Below, in pieces: positions 1 to 6,783 of a stretch of 13,222 nucleotides of DNA (position 1 is the stretch's first letter; each line of letters opens with the position of its first letter). A program made the translations under genes and the position numbers. The notes under the pieces are model-generated. The model was not told where the DNA came from and searched no databases. It saw nothing but the letters and a program-made list of their open reading frames with translations. Source of the DNA: CAZXFH01 sp964640055 (lineage in GTDB: Bacteria; Fidelibacterota; UBA2242; JAFGTP01); contig CAZXFH010000068.1 of NCBI GenBank assembly GCA_964640055.1, positions 1 to 13,222 of the forward strand, given 5' to 3'.

Positions 1-745
1 CGGGATAGTACCATTTTTCCACGGTACCATGGTCGGCCGTAATCAGGGTGACCACATTTTCTGCCAGGGCGGTTTGGACCATTTCACCGATACATTGGTC
101 CACGGTATTGACCGCCTGCAGGATCGCATCCCGGTTTTCAATATGACCGAGCACATCCACATTGGCCAGGTTGACCACGATCAGATCATTATTCGGATCC
201 TTGATCTGCTCCTGAGCGGAACGGGTGACCTGCGCAGCACTCAGTTGCGGCTGCTGGGAGAGATCCTGCAGCTCGGGAGAGGCAATGACCACATTTTTTT
301 CTTTGGGAAAATTATTGGCATTTTTACCATTCAGAAAATAATCCACATGAATGGCTTTTTCCGATTCACAGACCTTAACCTGTTGCAAACCGGCGCGGCT
401 GACGGTTTCTGCCAGGGTATCACTGATCTGTCCCTGGGGTGGAAAAGCAACGTCTACATCCAACTTCGGGTCGTATTCGATCATGGTGGCAAAATCCACC
501 TGCATGTCCTTGACCGGAAAATGATCAAAGCCCTTTTCCGTGAAGGCCCGTGTGATCTCAACTTCACGTTCACCGCGGATATCATAGAAGATGACCTGAT
601 CACCATCCCGGACCATTCCGAGCGGATTTTGATCTTTATCCGTGCGCACCAGAGGTTCGAGCTGTTCATCTCCCTGTCCCTGGCGATAGGCTCGCCGAAT
701 GGCTTCGGCCATTAAACTCAATTTCTTTTTTGCTGCTGGCGACAT
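1..745 (-). CDS. gpmI: 2,3-bisphosphoglycerate-independent phosphoglycerate mutase, C-terminal half only (partial at window edge)
   Basis: iPGM interconverts 3- and 2-phosphoglycerate in glycolysis and gluconeogenesis in the cytoplasm. The visible 248 residues match the family from the late transferase domain onward. R57 and R60 (DIRGER) correspond to substrate arginines 261 and 264 of the Geobacillus enzyme. K130 and H133 lie in an ESEK..H segment. D197 and H201 (NVDVLGH) and D238-H239 (TADHG) are metal ligands. The K-to-D and D-to-D spacings (67 and 41) equal those of the Geobacillus enzyme. The start is ATG at 745, with AAGGAG seven bases upstream and an in-frame TGA directly before it, so the frame cannot extend further. 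Roughly 205 N-terminal residues of a normal ~510-residue iPGM are therefore absent, including the DGWG metal Asp, the catalytic Ser62 and His123. The frame is intact and motifs are kept, which argues against simple decay. A split, permuted or specialised variant is possible. The gene continues beyond the left edge. Confidence 0.8.
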   Translation of the reverse strand, partial: MSPAAKKKLSLMAEAIRRAYRQGQGDEQLEPLVRTDKDQNPLGMVRDGDQVIFYDIRGEREVEITRAFTEKGFDHFPVKDMQVDFATMIEYDPKLDVDVAFPPQGQISDTLAETVSRAGLQQVKVCESEKAIHVDYFLNGKNANNFPKEKNVVIASPELQDLSQQPQLSAAQVTRSAQEQIKDPNNDLIVVNLANVDVLGHIENRDAILQAVNTVDQCIGEMVQTALAENVVTLITADHGTVEKWYYP

Positions 746-752
746 TCAATTG

Positions 753-758
753 CTCCTT
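753..758 (-). promoter_or_regulatory. Shine-Dalgarno site fixing the iPGM-half start
   Basis: AAGGAG on the minus strand lies seven bases before the ATG at 745. It supports real translation initiation in what is normally the middle of an iPGM. Confidence 0.7.
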
Positions 759-778
759 ATATAATTAGATGATTGGCA

Positions 779-1669
779 TCACAGATGATCAGTTGGAGAC
801 AGATAGTGCTGTTTCAGTTTTGCATCCCAACGGGCGAGGTTGTCCAAGATCTCCGGTGGCAGCGGCCGGTCCGCGCGGATATGGCCCAATTGAAAAGCGC
901 GATATTCTGGTCCGTGGTAATCACTGCCGCCGGTGGTGATCAGATCATATTTTCGGGCCAGCGAGAGAAAAGCCTCTTCCTCGCCGGGAGTATGACTGGG
1001 GTAATAAACCTCGATGCCGCCTAAGCCTGCGGCGTATAATTCTCTGATGAGGGGGTCCAGTTTAGCCGGACGGCCGGGATAGACCGATGAGGGGTGGGCC
1101 AGAACCGGTAAGCCCTGGGCGGCTTTGATCAGCCGGATAGATTCCTTGACAGACAACTTTTCACGGGGATGATAACCGGGGGCGCCCGGGACTAAAAAGC
1201 GGGTAAAGGCGTCACGCATATCGGTGGCATAGCCTTTCCGCACCAGAGCACGGGCAAAATGAGGGCGCCCGATCGCACGGGCATCATCAGCACTGGATTG
1301 CACATCATCCAGGGCAATATCAATACCCTCATGTTGTAATTTAGTCAGCATCTGATGCGCGCGCTGACGGCGTTTGTGCTGTAGGGCTTCCAATCTGTCG
1401 ATCAGTTCTGGCTGGTGGTGATCGATATAATAGCCCAGCAGATGCAGGGTGCCGGGTTTGAAGTCGGCCCCGATTTCCACACCGGGAATGGGATAGCGGC
1501 CGGCTTTCCGGGCAGCAGAGAGAAATTCATCCCCCCCAGCTACTGTATCATGATCGGTCAGGGCGAGAACTTCTAATCCCAGACCGCTGGCTTTGGAGAC
1601 CAGTTCGGTGGGCGTTAAGGCGCCATCCGATGCTGTGGAATGGCAGTGCAGATCGAATTTTATTGGCAT
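779..1669 (-). CDS. PHP-domain phosphoesterase, RNase AM / YciV (TrpH) type
   Basis: The 296-residue protein is a metal-dependent PHP phosphoesterase. Characterised relatives (E. coli YciV/RNase AM and 3',5'-nucleoside bisphosphate phosphatases) act on RNA 5' ends or on 3',5'-bisphosphonucleotides. Visible metal-ligand motifs, in order: DLHCHSTASDG (H8, H10, D15), LTDHDT (H40), GVEIGA (E65), H76 in LHLLGY, GRPHFA (H137), LAHPSS (H192), YYPSH (H226) and GGSDYHG (D250, H252). Length is close to the E. coli protein. The ATG at 1669 is preferred over the one at 1747 because the family N-terminus starts at DLHCHST, AAAGGA sits about seven bases upstream, and a good promoter lies between the two ATGs. 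The gene ends 33 bp before the iPGM half on the same strand, so the two are probably co-transcribed. The exact substrate cannot be set from sequence. Confidence 0.88.
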   Translation of the reverse strand: MPIKFDLHCHSTASDGALTPTELVSKASGLGLEVLALTDHDTVAGGDEFLSAARKAGRYPIPGVEIGADFKPGTLHLLGYYIDHHQPELIDRLEALQHKRRQRAHQMLTKLQHEGIDIALDDVQSSADDARAIGRPHFARALVRKGYATDMRDAFTRFLVPGAPGYHPREKLSVKESIRLIKAAQGLPVLAHPSSVYPGRPAKLDPLIRELYAAGLGGIEVYYPSHTPGEEEAFLSLARKYDLITTGGSDYHGPEYRAFQLGHIRADRPLPPEILDNLARWDAKLKQHYLSPTDHL

Positions 1670-1689
1670 GGATTTTCCTTTATAAACGG

Positions 1690-1719
1690 ATAATATTCCG
1701 GGCGTAAAAATAACTTCAA
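1690..1719 (-). promoter_or_regulatory. Candidate sigma-70-type promoter for the PHP gene
   Basis: On the minus strand a TTGAAG -35-like hexamer (1714-1719) and a TATTAT -10-like hexamer (1690-1695) are separated by 18 bp, giving a predicted start about 14 bases before the ATG at 1669. This is consensus matching only. Confidence 0.45.
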
Positions 1720-1779
1720 ATTTAGGCAAAGCGGGACAAGGATTCAAAGGAAAAGTGGGGCTATGAACTCACCCACTGG

Positions 1780-1804
1780 CCCCCTCTCTTACAAAGAGAG
1801 GGGG
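1780..1804. repeat. 25-bp perfect palindrome (CCCCCTCTCTT stem)
   Basis: Two perfect 11-bp arms, CCCCCTCTCTT and AAGAGAGGGGG, flank the loop ACA. No U-run follows, so it is unlikely to be an intrinsic terminator. Confidence 0.8.
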
Positions 1805-1945
1805 AATTTAAAAATCACGGATTCACAATTCATGCTAAATTACTAATATTAATAAGCAAAACCAGACCTGACGAGGTCCCCCTATGAAGGGGGGGTGTCA
1901 GACAATCAGTATTTCTTATGACCACAGTTCTTACAACCCCTTTTA

Positions 1946-2117
1946 TCCCCCTTTGATAAGGGGGACGTTATTTTTTTGACTGAGTGTCATTCTATCAGGA
2001 TCTCTCATAATCCCTGCGAACTTTTACAACATCCTGTATCCCCCAGGGGGGACCTTTTTTTGAGTGGGTGTTGTTCCATCAGTTTTCACCCTGGTCATAC
2101 CGCTCACTATCAATCTG
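1946..2117 (+). repeat. 172-bp direct repeat, copy 1
   Basis: Base-for-base identical to 2409-2580, with a 463-bp offset. It includes a CCCCCTT-TGAT-AAGGGGG hairpin, a CTGTATCCCCCAGGGGGG tile and the first 24-bp array unit. The flank at about 1863-1902 also recurs near 2328-2366, with small indels. Exact identity in non-coding DNA suggests recent tandem duplication. Confidence 0.9.
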
Positions 2118-2165
2118 ATCATACTGCTCACATTCAATCTGGTCACACCGCTCTGCGGTGTGACC
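2094..2165 (+). repeat. 24-bp repeat array I (two units) with 25-bp cap palindrome
   Basis: Units at 2094-2117 and 2118-2141 follow the consensus GTCACACCGCTC then ACATTCAATCTG. They end in a perfect palindrome at 2141-2165, with 11-bp arms GGTCACACCGC and GCGGTGTGACC around TCT. The first 12 bases of the unit are also the left half of the palindrome. Confidence 0.85.
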
Positions 2166-2189
2166 CTGTGACAAAAGACTGGCTATGAA

Positions 2190-2303
2190 GCGCTAAAGCA
2201 CCATGTTTATTCCGGAAAGCACTATCAATAGTGCTGATTTGATAGACGATCTCAAAATAAGGCTGATGAAATGAGTGAGTGAATAGGGTGAGAATAGATT
2301 GAG
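2190..2303 (+). repeat. ~114-bp repeat module following array I
   Basis: Starts GCGCTAAAGCACC, contains a hairpin AGCACTAT-CA-ATAGTGCT at 2218-2235, and ends GATTGAG. It recurs with substitutions at 13001-13114, in both cases shortly after a 24-bp array palindrome, so array and module travel together. Confidence 0.75.
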
Positions 2304-2408
2304 TAAAACATCCATAAGACAACCCGGACCTGACGAGGTCCCCCCTATGAAGGGGGGTGTCAGATAGCTACTCTAACAATTAAACTGGCGTCATGACAAC
2401 CCCCTGTC

Positions 2409-2580
2409 TCCCCCTTTGATAAGGGGGACGTTATTTTTTTGACTGAGTGTCATTCTATCAGGATCTCTCATAATCCCTGCGAACTTTTACAACATCCTGT
2501 ATCCCCCAGGGGGGACCTTTTTTTGAGTGGGTGTTGTTCCATCAGTTTTCACCCTGGTCATACCGCTCACTATCAATCTG
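2409..2580 (+). repeat. 172-bp direct repeat, copy 2
   Basis: Identical to 1946-2117. The copies diverge immediately after this point: copy 1 runs into a second forward 24-bp unit, while copy 2 runs straight into the palindrome and a reversed array. Confidence 0.9.
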
Positions 2581-2604
2581 GTCACACCGCAGAGCGGTGT
2601 GACC
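2580..2604. repeat. 25-bp cap palindrome at the centre of array II, AGA loop
   Basis: Same 11-bp arms as the other caps (GGTCACACCGC and GCGGTGTGACC), but the central triplet is AGA instead of TCT, meaning the palindrome is in the opposite orientation. A forward 24-bp unit lies to its left and nine reversed units to its right. Confidence 0.9.
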
Positions 2605-2819
2605 AGAATAAATGGAAGCGGTGCGACCTGAGTAAATGTAAGCGATGCGACCAGATTGAAGGTAGGTAGTGCGATCAGAGTGAAGGTAAGTAGTGTGACA
2701 AGGATGAGTGTAAATGGTGTAGTCAGAGTAAATGGAAACGGCGTGACCCGAGTTAAAAGAAGTAGTTTGACCAGGATGAAATTAAATAGCGTGATCCGGT
2801 TGAATGTAATTAGTGTGAC
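2604..2819 (-). repeat. 24-bp repeat array II, nine units in reverse orientation
   Basis: Nine consecutive 24-bp units start at 2604, 2628, 2652, 2676, 2700, 2724, 2748, 2772 and 2796 with no indels. Read on the minus strand they follow the same consensus as arrays I, III and IV and run into the palindrome at 2580-2604. Units differ by many substitutions but keep exact phase. No spacers are present, so this is not CRISPR. Confidence 0.88.
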
Positions 2820-2836
2820 CAGGGAAGTTAGATTAA

Positions 2837-3182
2837 CCACCGGTTTTAACCGGTGGACCCGCAAGCCATTCAGCTACCCCGAGCCCTTTCAAGGGCTTGT
2901 AATAGTGGAGCCCCACGCCCTAACGGACGTGGCCCCTTCCTTTTCGCGAGCCCACCTTCCCGTCAGGAGCCAGTCATATGCCTGGTGTTCCACTGGGCCC
3001 TTGACCGGCGGTGACCTCGCATCTGGGCGGAATCCCGCCCAGAATGCCATTCATCCACACCTTTACAGTTGTGGCATTCTGTTGGCGGGGTAAACAGTTG
3101 AAACCGTTCTGAAATAATATCGATTATGCTTACCCCCTACTGAAGTTGGGGGTTAATTGAGGACAGACCGGAAAGCCTGTCC
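2837..3182. repeat. Cluster of seven consecutive hairpins
   Basis: Inverted repeats in order: 2837-2856 (CCACCGGTT/AACCGGTGG), 2882-2897 (AGCCCTT/AAGGGCT), about 2909-2933 (CCACG/CGTGG), 3023-3042 (CTGGGCGG/CCGCCCAG), 3041-3080 (AGAATGCCA/TGGCATTCT with a nested CCACA/TGTGG), 3131-3153 (ACCCCC/GGGGGT type) and 3161-3182 (GGACAG/CTGTCC). The last two types recur at 9158-9183 and 9033-9065. No coding content recognised. Confidence 0.7.
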
Positions 3183-3274
3183 AATAGCGATCATTATGGG
3201 CTGGTGCTATGATGATCCTCTATATCCCTCCAGGCAGGGACCATTATCAGCGAATTTATGCCTGGCAATACCGG

Positions 3275-4414
3275 TCAGGATTTATAAAAATTGCCAATTT
3301 GTGCGATCACATAATCCTGCATGTCACGGGTCAGTTCAGGATAGATGGGCAGGGCCAGGGTATGCTGGGCTGCATATTCGCTGTGGGGAAAGTCGCCCGT
3401 CTGATAATCCAGATACTGAAAACACTCCTGTTGATGAAAAGGTACGGGATAATAGACTTCATGTCCGACCTGATGTGCTTTCAAATAGGTCCGCAATTCA
3501 TCGCGTCGCGCGGGCACGGAAATGACATACTGATTATAAATATGATATTCGCGTTGATACGCAATATGGGGTTTGATCACCCCTTCAACATTCAAATGCT
3601 GATCATAATACCGCGCATTCTCCTGGCGGGCACGATGCCAGGTGTCCAAGTACTTTAATTTAACACTCAGCACAGCAGCCTGAATGGGATCCAGCCGGAA
3701 ATTGCCCCCGATCAGGGCATGGTGATATTTGGGCGCGGCGCCATGGTTGCGCAGTTTGGCGATTTTATCGGCCAGGGCTTTATCGTTGGTTACCACCATA
3801 CCGCCGTCACCAATCCCGCCCAGATTCTTGCTGGGGAAAAAGGAAAAACAGCCCAGTTGGCCCATAGAACCGGCTTTCTCCAGACCGTTTAAACCGGGAT
3901 ATTGGGCGCCAATCGCCTGGGCCGCATCTTCAATCACCGGAATATTATAGTCCCGGGCTGCTCTTAGAATAGGATCCATATCCGCACATTGACCATAAAG
4001 ATGGACCGGTATAATGGCTTTGACGCGTTCGATCCGGGACTGATTATCAGCCAGCCAGGCTTTCAACTGCTGAGGGTCCATGTTATAGGTCTGAGGGTCG
4101 ATATCCACAAAATGGGGGCGAGCATGCAGGCGGGCAATGGTGCCGGCGGTGGCAAAGAAGGAATAGGGCGTGGTGATCACCAGGTCATCAGGGCCTACAT
4201 CCAGGGCCATGAGGGAGACCAGCAGGGCGTCAGTTCCGGAAGAGACACCTACCCCCCGTTTGACCCCCGAATAGCTAGCGACCTGCTGTTCCAGATTCTC
4301 TACCTTGGGCCCCATAATATAACGGGTGGATTCGAGCACCTCATCGACGGCTTGTTTTATTTCATGTCTGATAGTATTTAATTGGGCTTTCAGATCCAGC
4401 AGCGGTACTTGCAT
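3275..4414 (-). CDS. DegT/DnrJ/EryC1/StrS-family PLP-dependent sugar aminotransferase
   Basis: The 379-residue protein is a fold-type I PLP aminotransferase of the DegT family, which transfers an amino group (usually from glutamate) to keto-sugar nucleotides in O-antigen, capsule or antibiotic sugar pathways. Motifs in order: LLDLKAQ near the N-terminus, SGTDAL (59-64) for the PLP phosphate, VHLYGQ (137-142), EDAAQAIGA with D163 and Q166 against the PLP ring, and SFFPSKNLGGIGDGG with K196 as the Schiff-base lysine. All catalytic residues are present and the length is normal. The N-terminal style recalls WbpE-like UDP-sugar aminotransferases, but the substrate is not decidable here. The ATG at 4414 has AAAGGTG a few bases upstream. 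No other sugar genes are visible, so it is isolated within this window. Confidence 0.9.
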   Translation of the reverse strand: MQVPLLDLKAQLNTIRHEIKQAVDEVLESTRYIMGPKVENLEQQVASYSGVKRGVGVSSGTDALLVSLMALDVGPDDLVITTPYSFFATAGTIARLHARPHFVDIDPQTYNMDPQQLKAWLADNQSRIERVKAIIPVHLYGQCADMDPILRAARDYNIPVIEDAAQAIGAQYPGLNGLEKAGSMGQLGCFSFFPSKNLGGIGDGGMVVTNDKALADKIAKLRNHGAAPKYHHALIGGNFRLDPIQAAVLSVKLKYLDTWHRARQENARYYDQHLNVEGVIKPHIAYQREYHIYNQYVISVPARRDELRTYLKAHQVGHEVYYPVPFHQQECFQYLDYQTGDFPHSEYAAQHTLALPIYPELTRDMQDYVIAQIGNFYKS

Positions 4415-4717
4415 TATATCACCTTTGATTTTTGTTCAGATTATGGCCTTATTTGAGCAACTCGCTCCATGGTAATCATACCAACACCGGATAAATTCCG
4501 ATCGCAATCCGGTGCCGGAATTTAAATTATCGGTAGCTAATTACCAAATGATGAAAAATTGTTGCGCGCCCACCTGCCCCGGTAGAATCGCTTCACTCAC
4601 ATTCCACAGGGCGGGCGGATGTCGGAGGTCGGAGGTCAGAATTCGGGTTTTGTGGGTCTGGGAACAGACGGTGCAATGGTGTAAAGATGATAGGGTAAAT
4701 GATTAAATATCAATCTG

Positions 4718-4861
4718 GTCACTCCGCTCACATTCAACCTGTTCACGATGCTCACTATCAATCGGAGCATACAGCTCATTATCAATCTGCGCTCCTTGAT
4801 CACTTTTAATCTGGTCACACTACTCACATTCAATCTGGTTACACCGCTCTGCGGTGTGACC
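4718..4861 (+). repeat. 24-bp repeat array III (five units) with cap palindrome
   Basis: Units start at 4718, 4742, 4766, 4790 and 4814, with a partial unit before 4718. The cap is at 4837-4861 (GGTTACACCGC-TCT-GCGGTGTGACC, one G-T wobble). The unit pair at 4766-4813 closely matches 12859-12906 of array IV, including the atypical GATCACTTTTAATCTG unit, so arrays III and IV descend from one multi-unit ancestor. Confidence 0.87.
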
Positions 4862-4893
4862 CTGTGACAAAAGACCGCTAACGATTCTGCTCT

Positions 4894-4919
4894 GTTCTTT
4901 TTGTCGTTACAAAAAGAAC
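4894..4919. repeat. Hairpin GTTCTTTTTGT/ACAAAAAGAAC followed by CCAAAAAAAC
   Basis: Perfect 11-bp arms around CGTT, followed by an A-rich tail. An analogous hairpin plus CCCAAAAAA tail occurs at 9195-9221 with a different stem sequence. Confidence 0.7.
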
Positions 4920-5017
4920 CCAAAAAAACAGGCTGGATATGAGTAACAGGAGGCTGGTGACAGGTAGCGGGCTTCAGGTGATAGGTGATGGTTTCTGATA
5001 GGTTGAGGTTTCACAGG

Positions 5018-5172
5018 AAGACAGAGGACCCCGATACGGTCGCTTTGCTCCCTATCCCCGATTCAAATAATTCATCGGGACAGGCGGGGCAGGCAGAGGT
5101 CGGAGGTCAGAATTCGGTTTCAATAATCAAATGCTGTTCTGAAACAACCCCCTGTATCCCCCAGGGGGGACC
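5018..5172 (+). repeat. Composite repeat cassette, copy 1
   Basis: Ordered modules: GGAGGAC-like heptads; GATACGGTCGC..CTATC partial palindrome; CCCGAT-loop-ATCGGG hairpin; CGGGCAGGC-like stretch; GGAGGTCGGAGGTCAGAATT; a linker ending TCTGAAAC; and the ACAACCCCCTGTATCCCCC tile (5144-5172). The same order recurs at 6525-6783. Confidence 0.75.
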
Positions 5173-5233
5173 TCAACGTTTCAGATGTTGGTGGAATGAT
5201 TTCGAATGATTAAAAATATCTTCCGGATTCTCT

Positions 5234-5290
5234 AAAGCAATTAAACTCGGCCCGAGCAGTCGCTCGGTCCTCAGACATTAATTGCTTTTT
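5234..5290 (+). terminator. Branched hairpin with trailing U-run (terminator-like)
   Basis: An outer 11-bp stem, AAAGCAATTAA (5234-5244) with TTAATTGCTTT (5278-5288), ends in five T's. It encloses a second hairpin, GGCCCGAGC-AGTC-GCTCGGTCC, with one mismatch. No plus-strand gene lies upstream, so it may be a mobile palindromic repeat or the end of an unrecognised short RNA. Confidence 0.4.
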
Positions 5291-5692
5291 AACGCTCATC
5301 CGGTCGCATTTTTTCACGCCGGTTTTCATCAGGCCTATTCATTAACGGTACACTGAAATAAATATGATGTAAATGGATTGAGATAAGGAACGCGAATTGG
5401 TAATTCACACGATATTACTAATTCAGAAAATCAGATCTGGCAAAACCCCGATACGGTCGCTCTGCTCTCTATCGGGTCGGAAAAATAAGAACTAAGAATT
5501 CAAAATCGTAAATGTATGCGCCGATTGACAGAATATTCGCTAGATTTACATTTAAAATATAATGACACTTTTCCTATAATATATATTGCAGTAATTATGT
5601 TTACAACTATTTTGGTTAACAAATGCAGGGGTTTATGCTATGGATATTTGATAAAATTTGGAAAAAAAGAAAGGCTATATAGAATGGAAAAT

Positions 5693-6064
5693 TTAATTTT
5701 TCCGGGCTAATAAAATACTTTCCTGCAGGGCCTGCGTCCAGAATAGATTCCCATGCGCCAAATACTGATCCAATTCCGCGGTGGTTAGCGGGAAACAATC
5801 AATATCCAGAGGCATTTTGGAAAAGCTATTCAAGAATTCCGGAATACGATCTATCATGCGACGCTGATCTTCAGTCAGTAAAATTAACAGGTCAGCATCA
5901 CTTCCGGCGGCATAATCCTGGCGGGTCAGGGAGCCGAATAAACGAATCTCTTTAATTTTGGTATGTTGATTGATCAGAGATTCAGCCTGTTGGCGAAGAT
6001 AGGTTAGGATCGCCTTACGATCCAGATATCTTATCCTCACAGAATTGGATGATGTTTTGGGCAT
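5693..6064 (-). CDS. MNT-type minimal nucleotidyltransferase (putative antitoxin of a HEPN/MNT module)
   Basis: The 123-residue protein has the minimal nucleotidyltransferase signature GS-x2-R-x6-SDADLLI: G44, S45, then D56 and D58 as metal-binding aspartates. A third acidic position falls in PLDIDCF (D87 or D89). In characterised HEPN/MNT systems the MNT partner neutralises the HEPN protein, in MntA/HepT by adding AMP to it. The ATG at 6064 lies inside the last 50 bases of the HEPN gene, so the two are translationally linked. AGAGG lies about nine bases upstream. The length is typical of stand-alone MNT proteins. Toxin-antitoxin activity is inferred from family and pairing. Confidence 0.82.
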   Translation of the reverse strand: MPKTSSNSVRIRYLDRKAILTYLRQQAESLINQHTKIKEIRLFGSLTRQDYAAGSDADLLILLTEDQRRMIDRIPEFLNSFSKMPLDIDCFPLTTAELDQYLAHGNLFWTQALQESILLARKN

Positions 6065-6410
6065 GGTGAATCGCCTCTTTCAGATCGCTCGCCTGAAAAT
6101 ATTCCATGGGTGCGCCGATATCAAATCCATTGGGGTAGCGAGTGGGGATATAATATTTATCTAAACTCGTCCCACTGCGGACCAAATCCGGCGGCGCCTG
6201 ATATTGTGAAGGTAAATTTTCGAGGAGCCGTTTTACGGAATGACCCCAGGCTTCCGCGTGCAAATGCTGATACAAGGCTTTAACGGCCTTTTCAGCGGCC
6301 TGCTGCGCACTGAAGCAACCCCATTCATAAAAGCCCTCCTTTTGATCATTTTGAGCATGTTCCAGATCGCGTTTCGCCTGCGTTAGCCAATCTTGGGATC
6401 GTGAAGCCAT
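6015..6410 (-). CDS. HEPN-domain protein (putative toxin partner of MNT)
   Basis: The 131-residue helical protein begins SQDWLTQAKRDLEHAQ and continues with GCFSAQQAAEKAVKALY (31-47), the hallmark of the HEPN family, then GHSVKRLL (56-63) and YYIPTRYPNG (86-95). Many toxic HEPN ribonucleases carry an R-x4-6-H motif, and I do not find one: the nearest arginine-histidine pair (RDLEH) is too close. Either this subfamily uses other residues or it is not a ribonuclease. The gene overlaps the MNT gene by 50 bp and is upstream, the usual HEPN-MNT arrangement. The ribosome site is weak (GAAAGA). Confidence 0.82.
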   Translation of the reverse strand: MASRSQDWLTQAKRDLEHAQNDQKEGFYEWGCFSAQQAAEKAVKALYQHLHAEAWGHSVKRLLENLPSQYQAPPDLVRSGTSLDKYYIPTRYPNGFDIGAPMEYFQASDLKEAIHHAQNIIQFCEDKISGS

Positions 6411-6524
6411 AAATATTCTTTCAATGCCTCGTTATTTAGAATGGTTTGTCATCCACGATGATATCCTAATAACATTAAAATTTAGGTGTTCCATTTTAAA
6501 TTACCAAGGGAGGAATTGGGGTGA

Positions 6525-6783
6525 GAGGAAGACTGAAAACAGAGGACGGAAGACCTCGATACGATCACAAGCTCTCTATCCTCGATACAAATACTTCATC
6601 GGGGCCCGTCTACCGCCGGGCAGGCAGGCCCAACTACATCGGGTAGGTCCGCTTGCATCGGGCAGGCCCGCTTGCATCGGGCAGGCCCGCCTTCGTCGGG
6701 CAGGCAGAGGGCGGAAGTCAGAATTTTGGTTCAATCATCAAATACAGGTCTGAAACAACCCCCTTTATCCCCCAGGGGGGACC
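6525..6783 (+). repeat. Composite repeat cassette, copy 2 (expanded)
   Basis: Same module order as 5018-5172. It is longer mainly because the CGGGCAGGC section is expanded into tandem repeats. The CCCCC tile at its end (6755-6783) is followed by a second one at 6841-6868; the segment between resembles 1966-2025. Confidence 0.72.
6629..6705 (+). repeat. 19-bp tandem repeat (CATCGGGCAGGC type)
   Basis: Two identical units, CCGCTTGCATCGGGCAGGC, at 6649-6667 and 6668-6686 are flanked by a diverged unit at 6629-6648 and one at 6687-6705. Confidence 0.85.

Larger units (their letters stand above)
1670..3274. other. Gene-poor repeat region between the PHP and DegT genes
   Basis: This 1.6 kb stretch contains the PHP promoter at its left end and otherwise only repeats: a duplicated tile block, a 24-bp repeat array with its palindrome, and a run of hairpins. 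The open frames here follow from 24-bp periodicity (eight codons per unit) and show no family resemblance. I see no convincing gene. Confidence 0.7.
4415..5692. other. Gene-poor repeat region between the DegT and MNT genes
   Basis: The 1.28 kb holds an inverted repeat (4485-4492 with 4507-4514, CACCGGAT/ATCCGGTG) upstream of the DegT gene, 24-bp array III, a hairpin with a trailing A-run, one composite repeat cassette, a branched hairpin and a notably AT-rich segment (about 5490-5695). No gene with family resemblance was found. The open frame 5516-5710 on the plus strand shows no motif, and I see no good ribosome site for it. Confidence 0.65.

Noticed and set aside
29..715. Plus-strand 228-residue open frame
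   Set aside because: It is antisense to the iPGM half, which has recognisable motifs; the plus-strand product has none.
1670..1747. Longer start of the PHP gene at 1747
   Set aside because: The extra 26 residues lie upstream of the family N-terminus and span a good promoter; the start at 1669 has a ribosome site.
2094..2819. CRISPR array
   Set aside because: The units are contiguous 24-bp repeats with no unique spacers, and no cas genes are present.
2656..3093. Plus-strand open frame with eight-residue VTRMKVNS-like repeats, and similar frames in arrays III and IV
   Set aside because: 24 is a multiple of three, so the array stays open in several frames on both strands; the frames run into hairpins and have no domain or conserved start.
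5516..5710. Plus-strand 64-residue frame in the AT-rich segment
   Set aside because: No motif, no convincing ribosome site, and it overlaps the end of the MNT gene on the other strand.
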